Counted from the stretch's first letter, positions 39,601-63,577 are shown. The stretch is DNA of 64,000 bases from Litomosoides sigmodontis (GCA_963070105.1 OY718803.1:459501-523500), one strand, 5' to 3'. Notes: generated by a model from the sequence alone, not told the origin. Numbers and translations are program-made.

Positions 39601-40183
39601 TTATCATTTCTTGCAACTTAACATAGACAAAAACTCACTAGTTGATGGAGATCCCAGAGCTCGCTTCTCAAGATGCACTTCATCCAGAACTATTGGAACT
39701 GCCGAAGAAGGCGTCTCTGAGTTACCACCAATGGATGATGCTATGGAATTCGGCCAGGAAGGAGCAGCCCTGGAGGAATGTTATTGAAATATAACAAAAA
39801 CAATCTCCTAAACGTATTCAATAATATCACGACGTCTCCAAAATGAGCAAGTTTTGATTCTCTCTTTTGATACTCCACAAATTTTACACCATCTTCATCT
39901 GAGTGCATCTGAAGTAAGCTTCAGTTGGATACATGCAAGGAATTGCTTACCGCATGGAAACAATTGTTGAGACTTCAGAGCTGCTCACTGAACATTCCAA
40001 TTTTGCTGAGCCATTAACCTCGTCATTTTGCTTTCGCTTCCGCGCATCTGGCTCAGTATTCTGGCTTGCCTCATTCACATCGTCTGCCTCATCATCTTCA
40101 CTCCCGAAGATTGCTTTCCAATCGTCGTCATTAAACGTTGGAGTGCCGCTGGCTTCATCTATCTCATTCATGTTATCGGTAAT
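33521..40183 (-). CDS. unidentified multi-exon protein-coding gene (possibly two genes)
   Basis: The product is not recognised. Minus-strand exons with matching phases: 39951-40171 (ATG at 40171; acidic, DDDWKAIFGSEDDE), 39639-39769, about 39514 to 39029 (WEQKLRADG ... EKHIIK), 38478-38630 (Lys/Arg/Ala-rich coil), 38197-38344, 37787-37899, 37493-37577, 36939-37092, 36703-36813, 36538-36607, 36346-36424, 35925-36014, 35741-35772, 35478-35569 (GSFCESCEFTRGD), 35291-35404 (IGSRFDRLNENIF), 35027-35162, 34732-34767, 34353-34441, 33971-34109, 33629-33656 and 33521-33579 (TAG). From 38344 down the exons sum to 1,575 bases, exactly 525 codons, which supports the model. Features are an acidic N-terminus, basic coiled segments and a compact Cys-containing C-terminal half. 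A leader-type acceptor lies 12 bases before the ATG. The 39.2-kb exon has a one-base phase problem. Confidence 0.65.
36625..36665. repeat. (TA)n followed by (GA)n microsatellite
   Basis: A compound dinucleotide tract (TA repeats then GA repeats) in an intron of the unidentified gene, just upstream of the exon at 36538-36607. Confidence 0.9.
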
Positions 40184-40383
40184 CTAAATTTTCTAGAACT
40201 TATCAAATTTCAATTTGAAATTCTCATTTAAAAGAAAAAGTGCTATCATGTGTAATACAAAGATGAGTAAGGTTGAGTGAATGATTTACTGGTGCGGTGA
40301 TGAGATCATTTTGGCACATCTAACACACCCTGTACAGATTAGTAGGTATGATGAGTAATGCTTCGATACTTCTATGTCTGCGT

Positions 40384-40530
40384 GGGTGTGTGTGTGTGTG
40401 TGTGTGCATGCATGCATGCATATCTGTGTGTGCGCGTGTATGTGTGCGTGTGTGTGTGCGTGTGTGTGTGCGTGTGTGTGTGCGTGTGTGTGTGCGTGTG
40501 TGTGTGCGTGTGTGTGTGTGCGTACGTGTG
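40384..40530. repeat. (GT)n-type minisatellite with GTGTGTGTGC units
   Basis: About 145 bases of GT dinucleotides, regularly interrupted by C to give a ten-base GTGTGTGTGC-like period, plus a short GCAT run near 40,407-40,420. It lies just 5' of the unidentified minus-strand gene. Poly-Val/Cys and His/Ala/Thr ORFs here are repeat artefacts. Confidence 0.9.
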
Positions 40531-41472
40531 TATCAATGTCCGCTAGACTAATGCTGCAAGCTTTGCAATATACAATCTGTTGGCTCAATGTAGTGTGAAA
40601 CAACTCTTTCACTTTCCCGTTCCCAACTTTTCATTATTTCTTGAAAATTAAGTGAGAGTTACTCGCTTTTAATAAACGGTACTGTTATTTTTTAAAAAAT
40701 TTAGGCAATTCCAATTACATCTGTAAATGGAACAAACTTTCCTCTTTAGCTTTTAATAAAACTTGAGAGTTTGTTATTTTGTCCGCACGCTAGCACAGAA
40801 ATTAGAGAGATGCAGTAAATAGCAGCACTATTGTAACTTATTTAAGCATTAAAGATGAACGAGTGAAATGGACAAAGAGGAAAAGCGAAGAACCATCAGG
40901 TATAACTCGACTGAAAGCAACGAGAGGGATCAGATTTCACGAGATGACGTGTGCTGCCAACAGACGTAACGCGTCGAAATGCGTAGAATACAGCGGAGGG
41001 GAGCGTTTCCAACGCGCAGAAATGGTAAATGCGACCGCTTTATGCTGCACCTTACTTAGCTAATAACTTATGTTTTCATTTCAGCCACTAATATATTCCT
41101 TTGAACAAACAACGACGCAGTCGTTTTAGCATGAAACAAAGATATTTTAAATTTTTATTGGGAGAATTTTCGTTTTGAAAAAAGCAATGAAATGAATTGA
41201 AGGGTTCCCTTCATTCCAAGCTATATATGCCGAGAAACCGAAAGAAATTCTAGAACTAAAAGCTTTGAAATTTCACTACAGAATGCTAATAGCATCTAAC
41301 ATTTCCATCCAACCTACTAACTCATTCAAATGTAAATTATCCATACAGTTTCTTCCCCATTGCCAATTTAATTTGAACTTCTCCTATGTCAACCTTCTTT
41401 GCAATGTAAATTTGTGGTATGATTAGAAGTATTTTGTCCTTGCGTTACGTGGCTTACGAACGATATCATCAC

Positions 41473-41539
41473 TAGTAGTTTATCGCAGAATAATACCGTC
41501 ATTATACTATTAACGGTATTATTCTGCGATAAGCTATTA
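41473..41539 (+). repeat. 27-bp hairpin with 13-nt loop
   Basis: Arms 41,473-41,499 and 41,513-41,539. Twenty-five positions are Watson-Crick and the other two are G.U pairs if transcribed from the plus strand. The central 20 bp (TTATCGCAGAATAATACCGT) is perfect. Stem and loop size are compatible with a small-RNA hairpin, but also with a short inverted-repeat element. Confidence 0.6.
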
Positions 41540-42061
41540 CAGTAGAACGATACGGAACTTGTAGGACAACGTTGCAAAGGTGTACGATGTGAAGCGGTGC
41601 GAGTAAAACTGCTTGAGGAGATAAGTTGGAAGGGAAATGTTGGTTGAGCGAGTAGCTGATAGCTTAGCTCGTGATAAGAATGAATATAGTAAAAATTGGC
41701 TGGTAGGCAGAGTAAAGGTCAGTTGACAGGAGCAGGTTAATTGTCTAAGCGACTTGAGATTGATGGTTAGCAAACGTTAATTATGGAATAGAGACGTTTC
41801 AAATATTGCGACATTAGCTAACCATGTCGACGACTAAGGAGATTAAATAGACATTCAATAGTACATAGCTACTGCAATTATCAGTGAGGTTACCGCTAGT
41901 ATACTATCGCCATGGAACTTCCGAGGTTACTTCATAGTAATTTTTTCGAATTCTCGGCAGCACTTAATCTTTGACGCACCAACACACCCACACGTCCCTT
42001 CTTTCAAGATGCCGTCTTCACATCGATTTCATCGTCTATGTAAACTCCTCTTCTTCTAGTA

Positions 42062-42300
42062 TCATTTGCTAAACAATCCAACTTGAAATAAACGGTTCCA
42101 GTTATGCACTTTCCCAATCACCTCACCTCCAACCGTGTGGAAAAAAGCCTGTAATTCTACAACGTCTATTAATGGTAGCGCTTCTTTGGCAAACCAATTA
42201 CCAGTAATCATCTTCGTCAACACAAACAACACGGATAATCCTATTGCGTCTGAAACGTTTAACTCACAAAATACATTTGGCAACGCAAACCCTGTGAGCG
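42062..42300 (-). CDS. possible terminal exon, unidentified
   Basis: After a minus-strand acceptor-like TTTTCAAG the frame is open for about 78 codons to TGA at 42,062-42,064, including ELNVSDAIGLSVLF and FHTVGGEVIGKVHNW. Codon composition looks coding. The opposite strand is also open with an Asn/Thr-rich frame. No family is recognised and no upstream exon could be joined. Confidence 0.25.
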
Positions 42301-42432
42301 ACTTGAAAACTGATGATCACTTTTTTCATATTTAAAAAATGTAAATTTACAAGTGAATTAATTATCAAACGTTAAATGTAGATTCGCGGATGTTTAAGAA
42401 GACTTTGTAAAATTAGCTATTTGCTTTCTTAG

Positions 42433-42902
42433 GAATTGTAAGGGCTTATCATGTTTTGCCGGAAATCGACCATTAGAAATTATGGTAAGAGATTACTATT
42501 ACTGGGAAATTCTATCCGTTTTGATAGGTAAGAGTCCCTTTGTCAGCTGACAATAGAATTGTGGAATCTGAACAAGGAGCCGAAGAACAAAGACAACCAG
42601 AAGGATACAAGTCAGCAGGTGTAGATTTTATTACTTCTTTATCTTTCCAAGCTTCAAACACAGGCGCAGTAATTGCCACGCTCTCTCTGGCAGTTCCAAC
42701 TTAGACTCTTCCAATTTCGTTCCCTTTGGCTTATCAGCCGACTCTCCTCTTCGACGATAATTTCGGGAAATGTATTTTATTTGAAAGCAGTACGGAAGAG
42801 GTGGGAATCAGAATCGTGGAACACGTCCTTGACGACATGTCAGTCATTTCAAACTTCGCCTCACACATTCGTCGCAGAGTGAAATGTTGGATTGCTGTTG
42901 GA
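42433..42902 (+). pseudogene. coding-like two-exon segment interrupted by an in-frame TAG
   Basis: Exon 42,433-42,484 (ends RPLEIM, donor GTAAGA), a 43-nt intron, then 42,528-42,902 (donor GTGAGTTTG) in the same frame. The second exon reads SADNRIVESEQG ... GAVIATLSLAVPT, then TAG at 42,702-42,704, and continues in frame as LPISFPLAYQP ... LFDDNFGKCILFES ... EHVLDD. Both halves look coding and share a frame over 125 codons. Either the gene is broken, the stop is read through, or the base is an error. I do not recognise the family. Confidence 0.3.
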
Positions 42903-44029
42903 GTGAGTTTGTTGTAAGGTTGTCGATCAAAGCTAAATCCTCCCATCAATTAAAAAATTATGGCGGTGTACTGTTTAGTATCATAAATTATGCAAAAGTT
43001 AATCCTTGCAAATGAACGTCACAGAGCCAAATGCTGCCTTTTTTGACACAAAATTTTCATGCAAATTAAATATTACCTGTAGAGTTATTAGGAAACAATT
43101 TAAACGCCGATCGATATTATGAAATTAATGTCAGATGTTGGATCCAACGATTTTGTAAAACTGATTTAGTTGAGCCTTCTACAATTATTCCTTTCACAGT
43201 TAATCACATCGCGTCCTTTGTACCTCGAATCCTAATTCAAAATCGCACAACAGCAGCGCTTAATTGTTACAACTCATTGATTTAGATTCAGTAGCCTATT
43301 GCTTGTGAGGTTTCAAATGCTCTTAAATACCAAATGTTGGCTCCTCTCCAGTATCCACTGAACCCATCAACTTTTTTTGATTGTCAAAAATCATGCACGG
43401 AAACAGATGATCGACATAAAATGTTCAGAAAATAGGACCCACCACCTCCCTCAAAAACTTTCGAAGTTTCGTTGAGATGCTTTTCCACTGATCTGAATTC
43501 AGTAGTACCTCACTCGTCTTTTTTTTTGCTTTTGTTATGAAGCCTTAGTTAAATCCATTTAAATGGAAACTTGTGTCTGTAATTATCATCACGAAATCAT
43601 TGCGAAATAGTACGAAGTTACGGTATTTCAATTACAATCATTAAGTCCTCTTCTCTTTTGAAAAAGAACCATTTAAATCTTAATGGCGAACAATGAAGAA
43701 ATGATTTAGAAAAGGCCGCAATGAAAGGTTACTGGTGGTCTCATATGATTACTTTATTCTCTTCCTTTTTCTTCTATTGTTGTTGCTGTCACTTGTTAAT
43801 GGGGGAAAAACATTTTTACTTAATTATTTTTCAGGACTCGATAGACTAGAACATTCCATTTGAGAGTATTAAAATAGCGATAAAAGTTTTTTACTTACAT
43901 TATAGAGCAAATTTCATTCCCAAAAGGATGAAACTTAGTTCACCGAAATTAATTTGTTAGATCACACTGAAAATCATATGAAAACTGCAAGTAGCAACTT
44001 TACGCGAGATTTTCATTGCTCACTTTTAT

Positions 44030-44158
44030 TTACCAATTTAAGTACAACGTTTCCCACTTAGTTAGAAGTTGAAAGAAAAAATTTTTTAGATTTCTCCTCC
44101 TTTTCTCATCAGTTAAATTAAACTGTTCGAAGTTCATTACAGTCTGCTGCAAATCAAC
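44030..44158 (-). CDS. possible terminal exon, unidentified
   Basis: An acceptor TAAATTTTCAG precedes 43 codons (VDLQQTVMNFEQF ... KWETLYLNW) ending in TAA at 44,030-44,032. The frame is charged and amphipathic. No joined upstream exon was found before the SMAD gene at 45,195, so it may be a fortuitous ORF. Confidence 0.2.
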   Translation of the reverse strand, partial: VDLQQTVMNFEQFNLTDEKRRRNLKNFFFQLLTKWETLYLNW

Positions 44159-45194
44159 CTGAAAATTTAATTTTGCATTAAAAATCATGAATTCAAAACT
44201 GCGTAACGCAAGTGATGCTTTTATCAAATGCCTATCATTCAATGGACATGATTAGAGCTTATAACTTGCAAGCTTTAACTAAATTATTTAGAATTTGCTA
44301 ATTAACCATAAAGATTAATTCAGGAGAATGACTGATAAAATCATATTCCTCACTATTATTCTAATTCATTTAAATTTACAGCATATTCGAAGAGATTAAA
44401 CAGCCAACTAGAATTTTGATGAGATTCTTATGAAAATGATCCATTGCACCTATTGTTTCCACATCGGAAGATTATGTAGAACGTTCAAATATATTCGCTA
44501 TAAGGAAACTATACAAGTTAAGAGTAACAGGCAAAGTAAGCATCAGCAAGAGCAAAAAAAAGAATCATAACAAGCATCACAGTTTTCGGAATATACACAT
44601 TATTGTTTTAGAAAAATAACAAGCTTCAAATTATTTGTTACTCACATGTTGACGAGTTAAGTTCGTAATACGCAATCCTTTCTGATAGATCAAGATAAAA
44701 TAATATTGATCGGTACTGTAATAGTGATAGAATAGAATATTGTACTTTTTTGTTACTGTGAAAAAAAATTGCATTTACTGTTTATCTCGTGGTCCTCAAT
44801 GAGATCTTAAGATTGATCCTTCTACTCCTTTCGATAATCACAATTCTCAAAACAATGTATTGCATTCCATATGTTTGAAAGGATTATCATCATTAAAACA
44901 AATTAGCTTTTCACTCACGAAAAAACAAAGCGAATCAAAAGAAAGCTATTTCAGCACAAATTATGACAACATAAAATAATTCAATTCAGCCCAGATTTAT
45001 TATGGAAGAGATAAAATAGTTGGCATTCCGAACTCTCTAAATTAATGAAAATAATATGTGCTTACTTTTGCATTAAAAAATTACTCAGTAAAATCCAAAG
45101 AAAATTTAAAAACATTATGCGAGCCTTTAAAAATTAACATTATGTAGTACCCCATTCTTCTTTTATATATAAAACTCGAAATGACGAGTGTCCA

Positions 45195-49100
<3,906 letters not shown>

Positions 49101-50043
49101 CTATAAAATTAACGCAAAACATGAATGCTGAAATTGGCATATAGATGAAAGATAAAACAATGACAAAAGAGCATTTTTTTTATGTTTTCATTGTATTAAA
49201 AAAAATTACAACTGCTAGTACGATTAAAACATATGTAAACCTAAGTAAAATAATAACCACGTTCAGATTAAACAAGCTAGCTATGTAAAAATGGTACTGT
49301 AAGGATAGATATGGTATGAAAAGATAAAAATACAACGCACAGATTAAGGAAATACAATAGTGCCATGTAAAAAGCACGGTAATCTAACCCTATACGACCA
49401 AATTTCACACATTTGTATTAAAGTTATCCAAAAAAAAACTGATCAGTCACAACATAAACTATCGAAGCGCTAAAAACGAATGGGTTATTCCGCTGCGCGT
49501 CGTACGTACCAAACGGACATTGAAAATAATGCGGTCCAGGAAAAGATTAGCGCAAACTTCAGGACCATTCACGAGGAAGGTTGAGGAGCGTAATGTCATT
49601 TCAAGAGTGTCGTGGTTTTGCTTACTTTCCTTTTGTGCTCATCTTCACGACACTTTTTGTTTTAACTCACCTTTCTTCCACTTACTGCTTCATTCTTTTT
49701 CCTTTTCTGTTGATAGCCCACCGGTCCCATCTTTTGCTGGCTTTTATTTAACTTTCTTTGCCTTTCACTTCTCTTAATTCTCTTTCCTTTCATTTATAAT
49801 TTGTATTTTCATTCACTTGCATTTTTTATAATGCGCTTTCCCATATTCTATATATAGCTAGAGCACACGTCTAATTGCACACGCGTATTTCTTGACCATA
49901 TTTTCTTCACGAGAAATATTTACGTGTTTCCAATTCTTGCTGAAGAGGAATCCGACTGACCATTTATCTACTGTGTGTTATTTCACTTATAGATGTATTT
50001 CCTGGAGAATTAGCTATTCTTCCTCTTTCTGCATGTACTGAAG
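49101..50043. other. divergent intergenic region (SMAD / TMEM180-like)
   Basis: It separates the 5' ends of two divergently transcribed genes and probably contains both promoters. No convincing exon is seen; the plus-strand ORF at 49,520-49,777 has no splice or domain support. Confidence 0.5.
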
Positions 50044-57227
<7,184 letters not shown>

Positions 57228-58857
57228 TTTTTGTCTTCTCACATTGCCAATTTCATTTTCTCTACGTGTTTCCTTCTCTTCTTTCATCTCTTACAAATTT
57301 TATTATTATCTGTAGAAATTGTGTTTCTTTTATTTACACTCATGTATATTTATGTCCACACTCTTTAGGTCAAATTTAAAAAGTTTAATAAATAACGCAA
57401 ACGATTTACAGCTTTATCGATAAACTTTATCGCTTTTATCATCTATTAAATTGTCTGAAATTCGCGCCGTATCCAAGTCCCATCACTTTTTTCCAACCTT
57501 AGTTGGTTCCAGTCAAAATCACATCAATGGCCATTTTAATGGATAAATTTTTTTCTTAAATTCGTTTGCCATCTTTTTAAGACAAAATTGAATCGAAAAA
57601 ATCATTTAAATATGGAATATTTAAACATGCTACTCATTACAATAATAATTTTATAGAAACCCTTCACATCTGCTTAAAAAACACAAAAATCTTCCCTACC
57701 TTTTCATTCCTTTGAAAAAATTTTTACCGTACGGTAACAAAATTTTGGAAAATTCAGAAATATAAGGTTTTCTAATGGATTAAAAATCCATGTCCGGAGG
57801 CTTAACCAATGTTCTTCGATATTCAATTCTACCGTCACATTATGAGGTTTTTCCACAATGTAAATACATATTTTTTGGAAACGTGTAATGAATATCTTGT
57901 TGGGTAATCTTGAAATGTCCATCCTTCTCAGTTTTCTTTTTTTATACAGCTAGTTACACAGTTTCTTCTGTTTTTTCCTACTGATATTTCAATTCTATTA
58001 TTATTTTGACTTTGCCATACGTGTACTGATGATCATATTCTGTCCTCATTCTTACAATTGACAAACATCTATCACATACACAGGTGCATGCACACATACC
58101 TGAAGGCTGCATAGTAAGTAGAATCCGGATGAACCTGATTCTGGAGATTAAGTTGTATAATATGATGCAGCGAAAAGCGCTAATGAACACAACAATGCTA
58201 ATATATAAGTGTAAACAAAACGTGCTACATGAATTCATAGCACAGAAATGACTGAAGTGATATCCAAGTAAACTGCCAAATTAAATATTCATTATGGAAG
58301 ATATCCGAGACGATACTGTCAAAGGTAACAACATGCAGCCTGTAGGATAATCAGTAAAGTGAATAAGTTGATTGAAAACCTGACTTCTGAAATTTTACCA
58401 TGTTAAATTAAACAATTACGCTATCAGCAGCCAAATAAGTGTAGCACTGTATTCGAATAATAGCATCGACTCCATTAAGCCGGCTTTGAGAGTATGTCAC
58501 GGGTAGAATGAACCTGACTTCTTGTCAACTTGTCAACTTTCAAAGTGTTCATGTTGCATGTGAATGAAACGGATTGATAAAATGTTAAATTATGCTTACA
58601 AGGCATTTAGAAATATATTATGAAAGGTCGAAGTGAGAGAGAATTCTTTTCAGCAGTTCAGTTTCAGACAATGTTTGCCTTCTTTAAGGAATGCTAAATT
58701 CGCATCGCAAATTTTTATATTCATAATTATGAATATAGTTGCATATAATTTGTGATGTGTTACTCTATAGATTATTTAAAAAAAAAACTTAACACATTTA
58801 CACTTCAAAAACTAAACAGTTGCAGAGATCTGCGACGCAACCAACAAAATAGTACGG
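57228..58857. other. convergent intergenic region (rab27 / uri)
   Basis: It lies between two stop codons on opposite strands. I see no supported gene; short ORFs at 57,704-57,922 and 57,978-58,238 lack splice or domain support. Confidence 0.5.
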
Positions 58858-61800
58858 TTAATCCAGATGTGCTCGTGACATCTTAAAACGTGAAACCCGT
58901 CGAGGTGAACCACCTTTCGAAGGCATTACAATCGGTGTTGGTTCGGTGATTTGTGTATCATTATCAATAGGTGCATGTCTCTCCAACACCTTACCCGTGA
59001 ATACCTTGAACAAAATAAATATTTTAAAACATATAGTCAAATTTATACGAAAATGATTGCTTTATAGTTAACCCCAGCATAACAAACATTATATAACTGT
59101 CAGCAGCATGTTTAATTCAAAAAAAAAAACTGTTAGGAACATAAAACTGCAGTGAAACATTTACCTCTTCAGAAATCGGTAAAATCTCTTTTCGATTTTT
59201 TGACTCGGAAGCAGCTAAAGCATCGACATCAACCGGAGATTTTTCGTTAAAATTACGTAAAATAGAACGTGGGAAAGGACATGAGAAACACGGATCTTCA
59301 TTTATAATCTGCAAATATTTCAATATTAAAAACCCTTAAAGCACTCCTTCCCTTATATTTTCTTCCAGTGTAGTTATACGAACACTAAATCATGATTATC
59401 GAAATTTGAAAGAAATTATACAATTAGTGCAACAAACGACCTTTAAAAATTTACATAAAATAAATTAATAATAAGCAAAATTTACTTACTATTTTCGGTT
59501 CATTTTCGTGCAGCGGTGCTTCTGAATCTGGCGATGAAATTGGTGTCGTACTGGCTGAATAAGCTTCGTCTTCACTTTTAAACCGAACTGTACGCCGTTT
59601 TTTCTGAGATTCATTATTTGCTTCCCCTAATACTATCTGCGTAATACTTTCCTCTTCATTCTGTGTCGTTTCCATTCTTTTCACCGTTTGTATCTTTCCC
59701 AAAGAAGCGCCACTAGTTGCAGCTTCTTTATTTTTTAAAGGAAAATCATCCGAATCAAGACTACTGCTAAAACTACAACCTATTTAACCATAGTTAAATT
59801 AATTGAAAGTAAAATTAGTAAATTTAACGAATCCATTAATTGCTCAAACTACTTTAGCAAAATAAACACTGCTTTCTATTATAATCAAAATATTTGCCAC
59901 ATAACTTAAACTAACAGCAATGACTAAGTATCTGTATTTTTCTCTTTTTGGTAAACTTTTACAATAGATGTCTGGCTCGTGAAAGATAGCAACGATGCTC
60001 AAGTGGCATCGTTATGAATTAGAGCCTGATAGACATATGAAAAAACTGGAAGCTATATTCCTAAGTGATCAAGTCTCATTAGTAAAAATACATGTTACTT
60101 GCACTAACATGAGCTTGTATTACACGCTAGAAAAGCGTCATTATGTAATGCAATTATGTGACAACGTATCATTCTATAAACAACTCACCTACAATCGTTT
60201 TCTAATTCACCCGCCTCTTCTTCTTGTCTTTCAAGCTCATCCAGCCTTTCCAGAAGTTTTTGATAATCCTAAATTTCAAATCGTTTTGTTGTACCTTATT
60301 TTAAATAAAAATTGTTCTCTTAAAAGTGTCAAAAACAAATGCAATATTTGTAACAACTGCAAAAAATAAAGCACTTATATCCAATTATAGTAATATGATT
60401 TGTAAAGTCCAGTTGGTAAAAGGCAAAAAAAATTCCACTCTCACCGCAGCGAAGTTTTCGATTTTTTCATCAAATCGTTCTGTAATTCCTTCGTCATAAT
60501 CACTGACCCCACTCAGCTTCTCAACTGTTTTTGTACATAAATATTTCGCACTAAAAATTACTGCTATACTTACAAAGAAAATAACAAATTCTCAATGAAA
60601 TGAGATGATTGTACATCAGTTAAGACAAGCTTGAAATGAAAAAAAAACCAAAATCAAACGTAAAACAGCAAGAAACCCACTGCTACAGTGATCAACGAAT
60701 AGAAAGAAAAGAAAAATTTATAAATATTTACTTTTCTAATTTGTTGATTGTCTCCGCTGCATGTTTTACGTCAGTTAATTTTTCACTTTTTTGTTCGAAG
60801 TCTTCCTGAAGTATTAATTTTTGAAATTATTTAAACATGGAACGAAAGTAACTTCAAAAGCTCCCTGTAATCAAACTATGTTGTCAACCACGTTCTCAGT
60901 TTCCGGTGCTGCTCACTTTTGCAATTTATGTTTCCACTTTAATAAATAATTGCTCACCTCAGTATTCAATCTTCCTTCTCGTTTTTCTGATATATGACCT
61001 TTCTTACGCATATGCCTAACTAAAACATCATATAGTTATGAAGCAAATTAGGAAATGACCTGTAATTTTTATTGAAGACTGAAGAATCATTTTTGCCTGT
61101 TGTTATGTAATCTGGTTAATAAGACTATTCTCAATAAATGTGTAATCAACGATTACCACCTGTTTACGTGTGCTGAAAACTAAAAGAAAATTCAGTGCTT
61201 CAGACTTCCTATATGAAAAGTGGATAATATAGCAAATTTTGTCTACTGGAACTGATAAGGAACTCACACTTCATTTCCTCTTCATATTTTGCTTCATCAA
61301 GTGGTTCCCGTATTTCAACTTGTTCCCTTTCCTGTAAACAAATTAAGAATGACATTATGAGTGATATTACCAATGATATTACGATATGTTTTTGCATAGA
61401 AGTACAAAAGATGGAATAGCTTTAAAAACTTTAAATGAAGCAGCACAATACTCTCATAATTTTCTTACCTGGCATTATACTTAGAATCATCAAAATCTCA
61501 GTGATCATGCAAGAATTTATTGAGAGGTCTCTAACATTAGGAAGTCTTTAATATCTTACCAAATTAAATAATTCACTACCCAAATTCATTTGAATTAAAA
61601 CACGCTTCCTCTGTTCTTCGAAATCATTGATGCTTTTTTGGATAACTGAAAACTAATTTTCAAACTGTAAACAACAATGACATAGGTAACGTATTGGTTT
61701 CGGTTACTAATTATTTCTTACAGCTGTATGATAATATTATTTTCTTAATAACAAAATATAGTTTACACTGCATAACAAGTAATTATAAAAATAGTTAACA

Positions 61801-62753
61801 ACTAAAGGTGAAAACGGCTTTTTTTAATGATTTTAAAACAAATAAACTTACACGATATTCGACGTTCAATAATTTCACATGCATGAAAGCATGAACATAC
61901 TGCAAAATAATTATCACCAAGTAAAATCATTACTTTATTTGTATGCACAACTCGACCAGGCATAAAACCCACTCTACCCAATGGAACCTAAAATTGAAAA
62001 AATCCAGTGCACAATATAAATCTAAAACAAAATAAAAAAAGAATTCATGCGATAATCGAACACATTCCTATTAGTCTAGGGCATACAGTCTGTTATTCAA
62101 GCATGTGATCCGTCATGAAAAACCGGTAGTATAAGATGGGGAAATTTCCTTACGTTAACATTGTGTATCAGCTTCTTTGGGAGATTCTCGAGATGCTTTT
62201 GTAACTTTTCGTAGCTCTCGATCTCTTCTTTTCTTTTTGCTATTTCTCTATCACACAATGTTATTTCCTAAATATTCTACACTTTGCCTTTTTTAAATTA
62301 ATCGCAGAAAAATCATAAACTCCGTCTTTATTCCCAATTAATAACAGTAAATCCAGCAATGAAAATATTTGTAACAGAGCCCAACTCTGTGCTCTTCATG
62401 AATTTCAATAATGAGACAAAATTACTGGTCCTTTCATGAAGGTAAAAGGCCACAGCTACTTGCCCACACCTAATTGCTGGAGTAGCTTCACAAGATGTAC
62501 TGTGACGCAGTAGTTAGTAAATTTTCTGACTATTACTAATTCATTGATCCATTTCATCTCCTCTCTCAGGGGCATTATTCAAATACCATACCTTGATGTC
62601 TGCATTTTTTAATAAAATTAAAAACTAATTTCCGTATTTTTTAAACATAAAATAAAACCTTATCAATTGCTTCTTTCATACGGCGCACTTTTGACGCTTC
62701 GATACATTCATGGTCTTTACTTACTGGACAAATTTCACCCGTTCCATCCATAA
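58858..62753 (-). CDS. uri-1: unconventional prefoldin RPB5 interactor (URI)
   Basis: A prefoldin-like scaffold of the R2TP/prefoldin-like complex that binds the RPB5 subunit of RNA polymerases. Exons: 62659-62751 (ATG), 62154-62267, 61852-61987, 61560-61645, 61270-61331, 60958-61015, 60732-60805, 60445-60524, 60193-60268, 59490-59779, 59165-59308 and 58858-59004 (TAA), about 450 residues. Family marks: [19 protein letters not shown] (prefoldin beta core), [17 protein letters not shown] coiled coil, KEILPISEE, and the C-terminal [10 protein letters not shown] matching the VSKFKAARL-type end of vertebrate URI. The acceptor TTTTTACAG lies 2 bases before the ATG, suggesting trans-splicing. One junction (60732 to 60524) is out of phase, so a small exon is probably missed there. 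RTVRF around 59,600 fits a PP1-docking RVxF motif. Confidence 0.88.
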
Positions 62754-63577
62754 CTGTAAAAATAATTATAAATTACCAATAATGGACAATCCTCATTGTT
62801 AATTATCTTGTATTCATCATTCGAATATTTCACATCTATGTTATCTAGAAAGGTTTTTATCAAAAAAGTTCTGAAAATTTCACGAAATAAAATTTGACAA
62901 CTTAATGATGAGAGCGATAATAAGGGTTAGAGCTATGCATCTCCAGTCTGAATTCTGAACAACCCGATTTTAATAGACAATTTTCAGCTGATTCTCTCCG
63001 TTTATTAAATGTAACTTTTGAAAGAAAAAAAATTATCATTAACATTGTAAATGTATCAAATCGAAAATAAAAATGTAAGAGAAATTGCTATGGTTCTACC
63101 CAAACATTGACTTGACACCTTCAGGTTCATATCATTATCATCTGCTGGTGAAAAATATGCAAAGCATATTGTTAACCATGCAAACAGTTACTTTATTCAG
63201 CAAGAAATATAACAAACCAAAAAAGCGAAAGACATAGAGAAGGCATTTTCTGAATACAATCATTACAATACTTCTCAAACAAAATTTCCTCCAATCTATG
63301 CTTCTCTCCACTCCCAGATCAATTACCTCTTTTTGATATTCTTCTATCCTATTTGCACCATTTAATTATCAAACTGGTCACACCATTACCACCTCTCTTA
63401 TACACATTTTTGAAAAAACATGAACTAAAGTAAGGCAAATATTGGTAAGAGTTTCATAATCACTAATTCTATCATTTCTACCCTTTTCGTAAAATTTACA
63501 AAGCTCCCCTGAGACCATTCTCATTTCAAAACCTTATCAAGCTGCAACAATAACAGTACAAACACACAATGTACAAA
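62754..63577. other. short intergenic region
   Basis: AT-rich sequence between the URI start and the oxidase stop codon, both on the minus strand. No gene is seen. Confidence 0.5.

Larger units (their letters stand above)
40531..45194. other. stretch without a confident gene
   Basis: It contains several isolated coding-like segments, none forming a complete gene: 40,863-41,018 (+, GC-rich, donor GTAAATG after ATG), 42,062-42,300 (-), 42,433-42,902 (+, with a TAG) and 44,030-44,158 (-). It may hold a degenerate gene or terminal exons whose partners I could not place. The hairpin at 41,473-41,539 is also here. Confidence 0.4.

Noticed and set aside
40286..40612. His/Ala/Thr and Val/Cys ORFs
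   Set aside because: They are GT/AC repeat artefacts.
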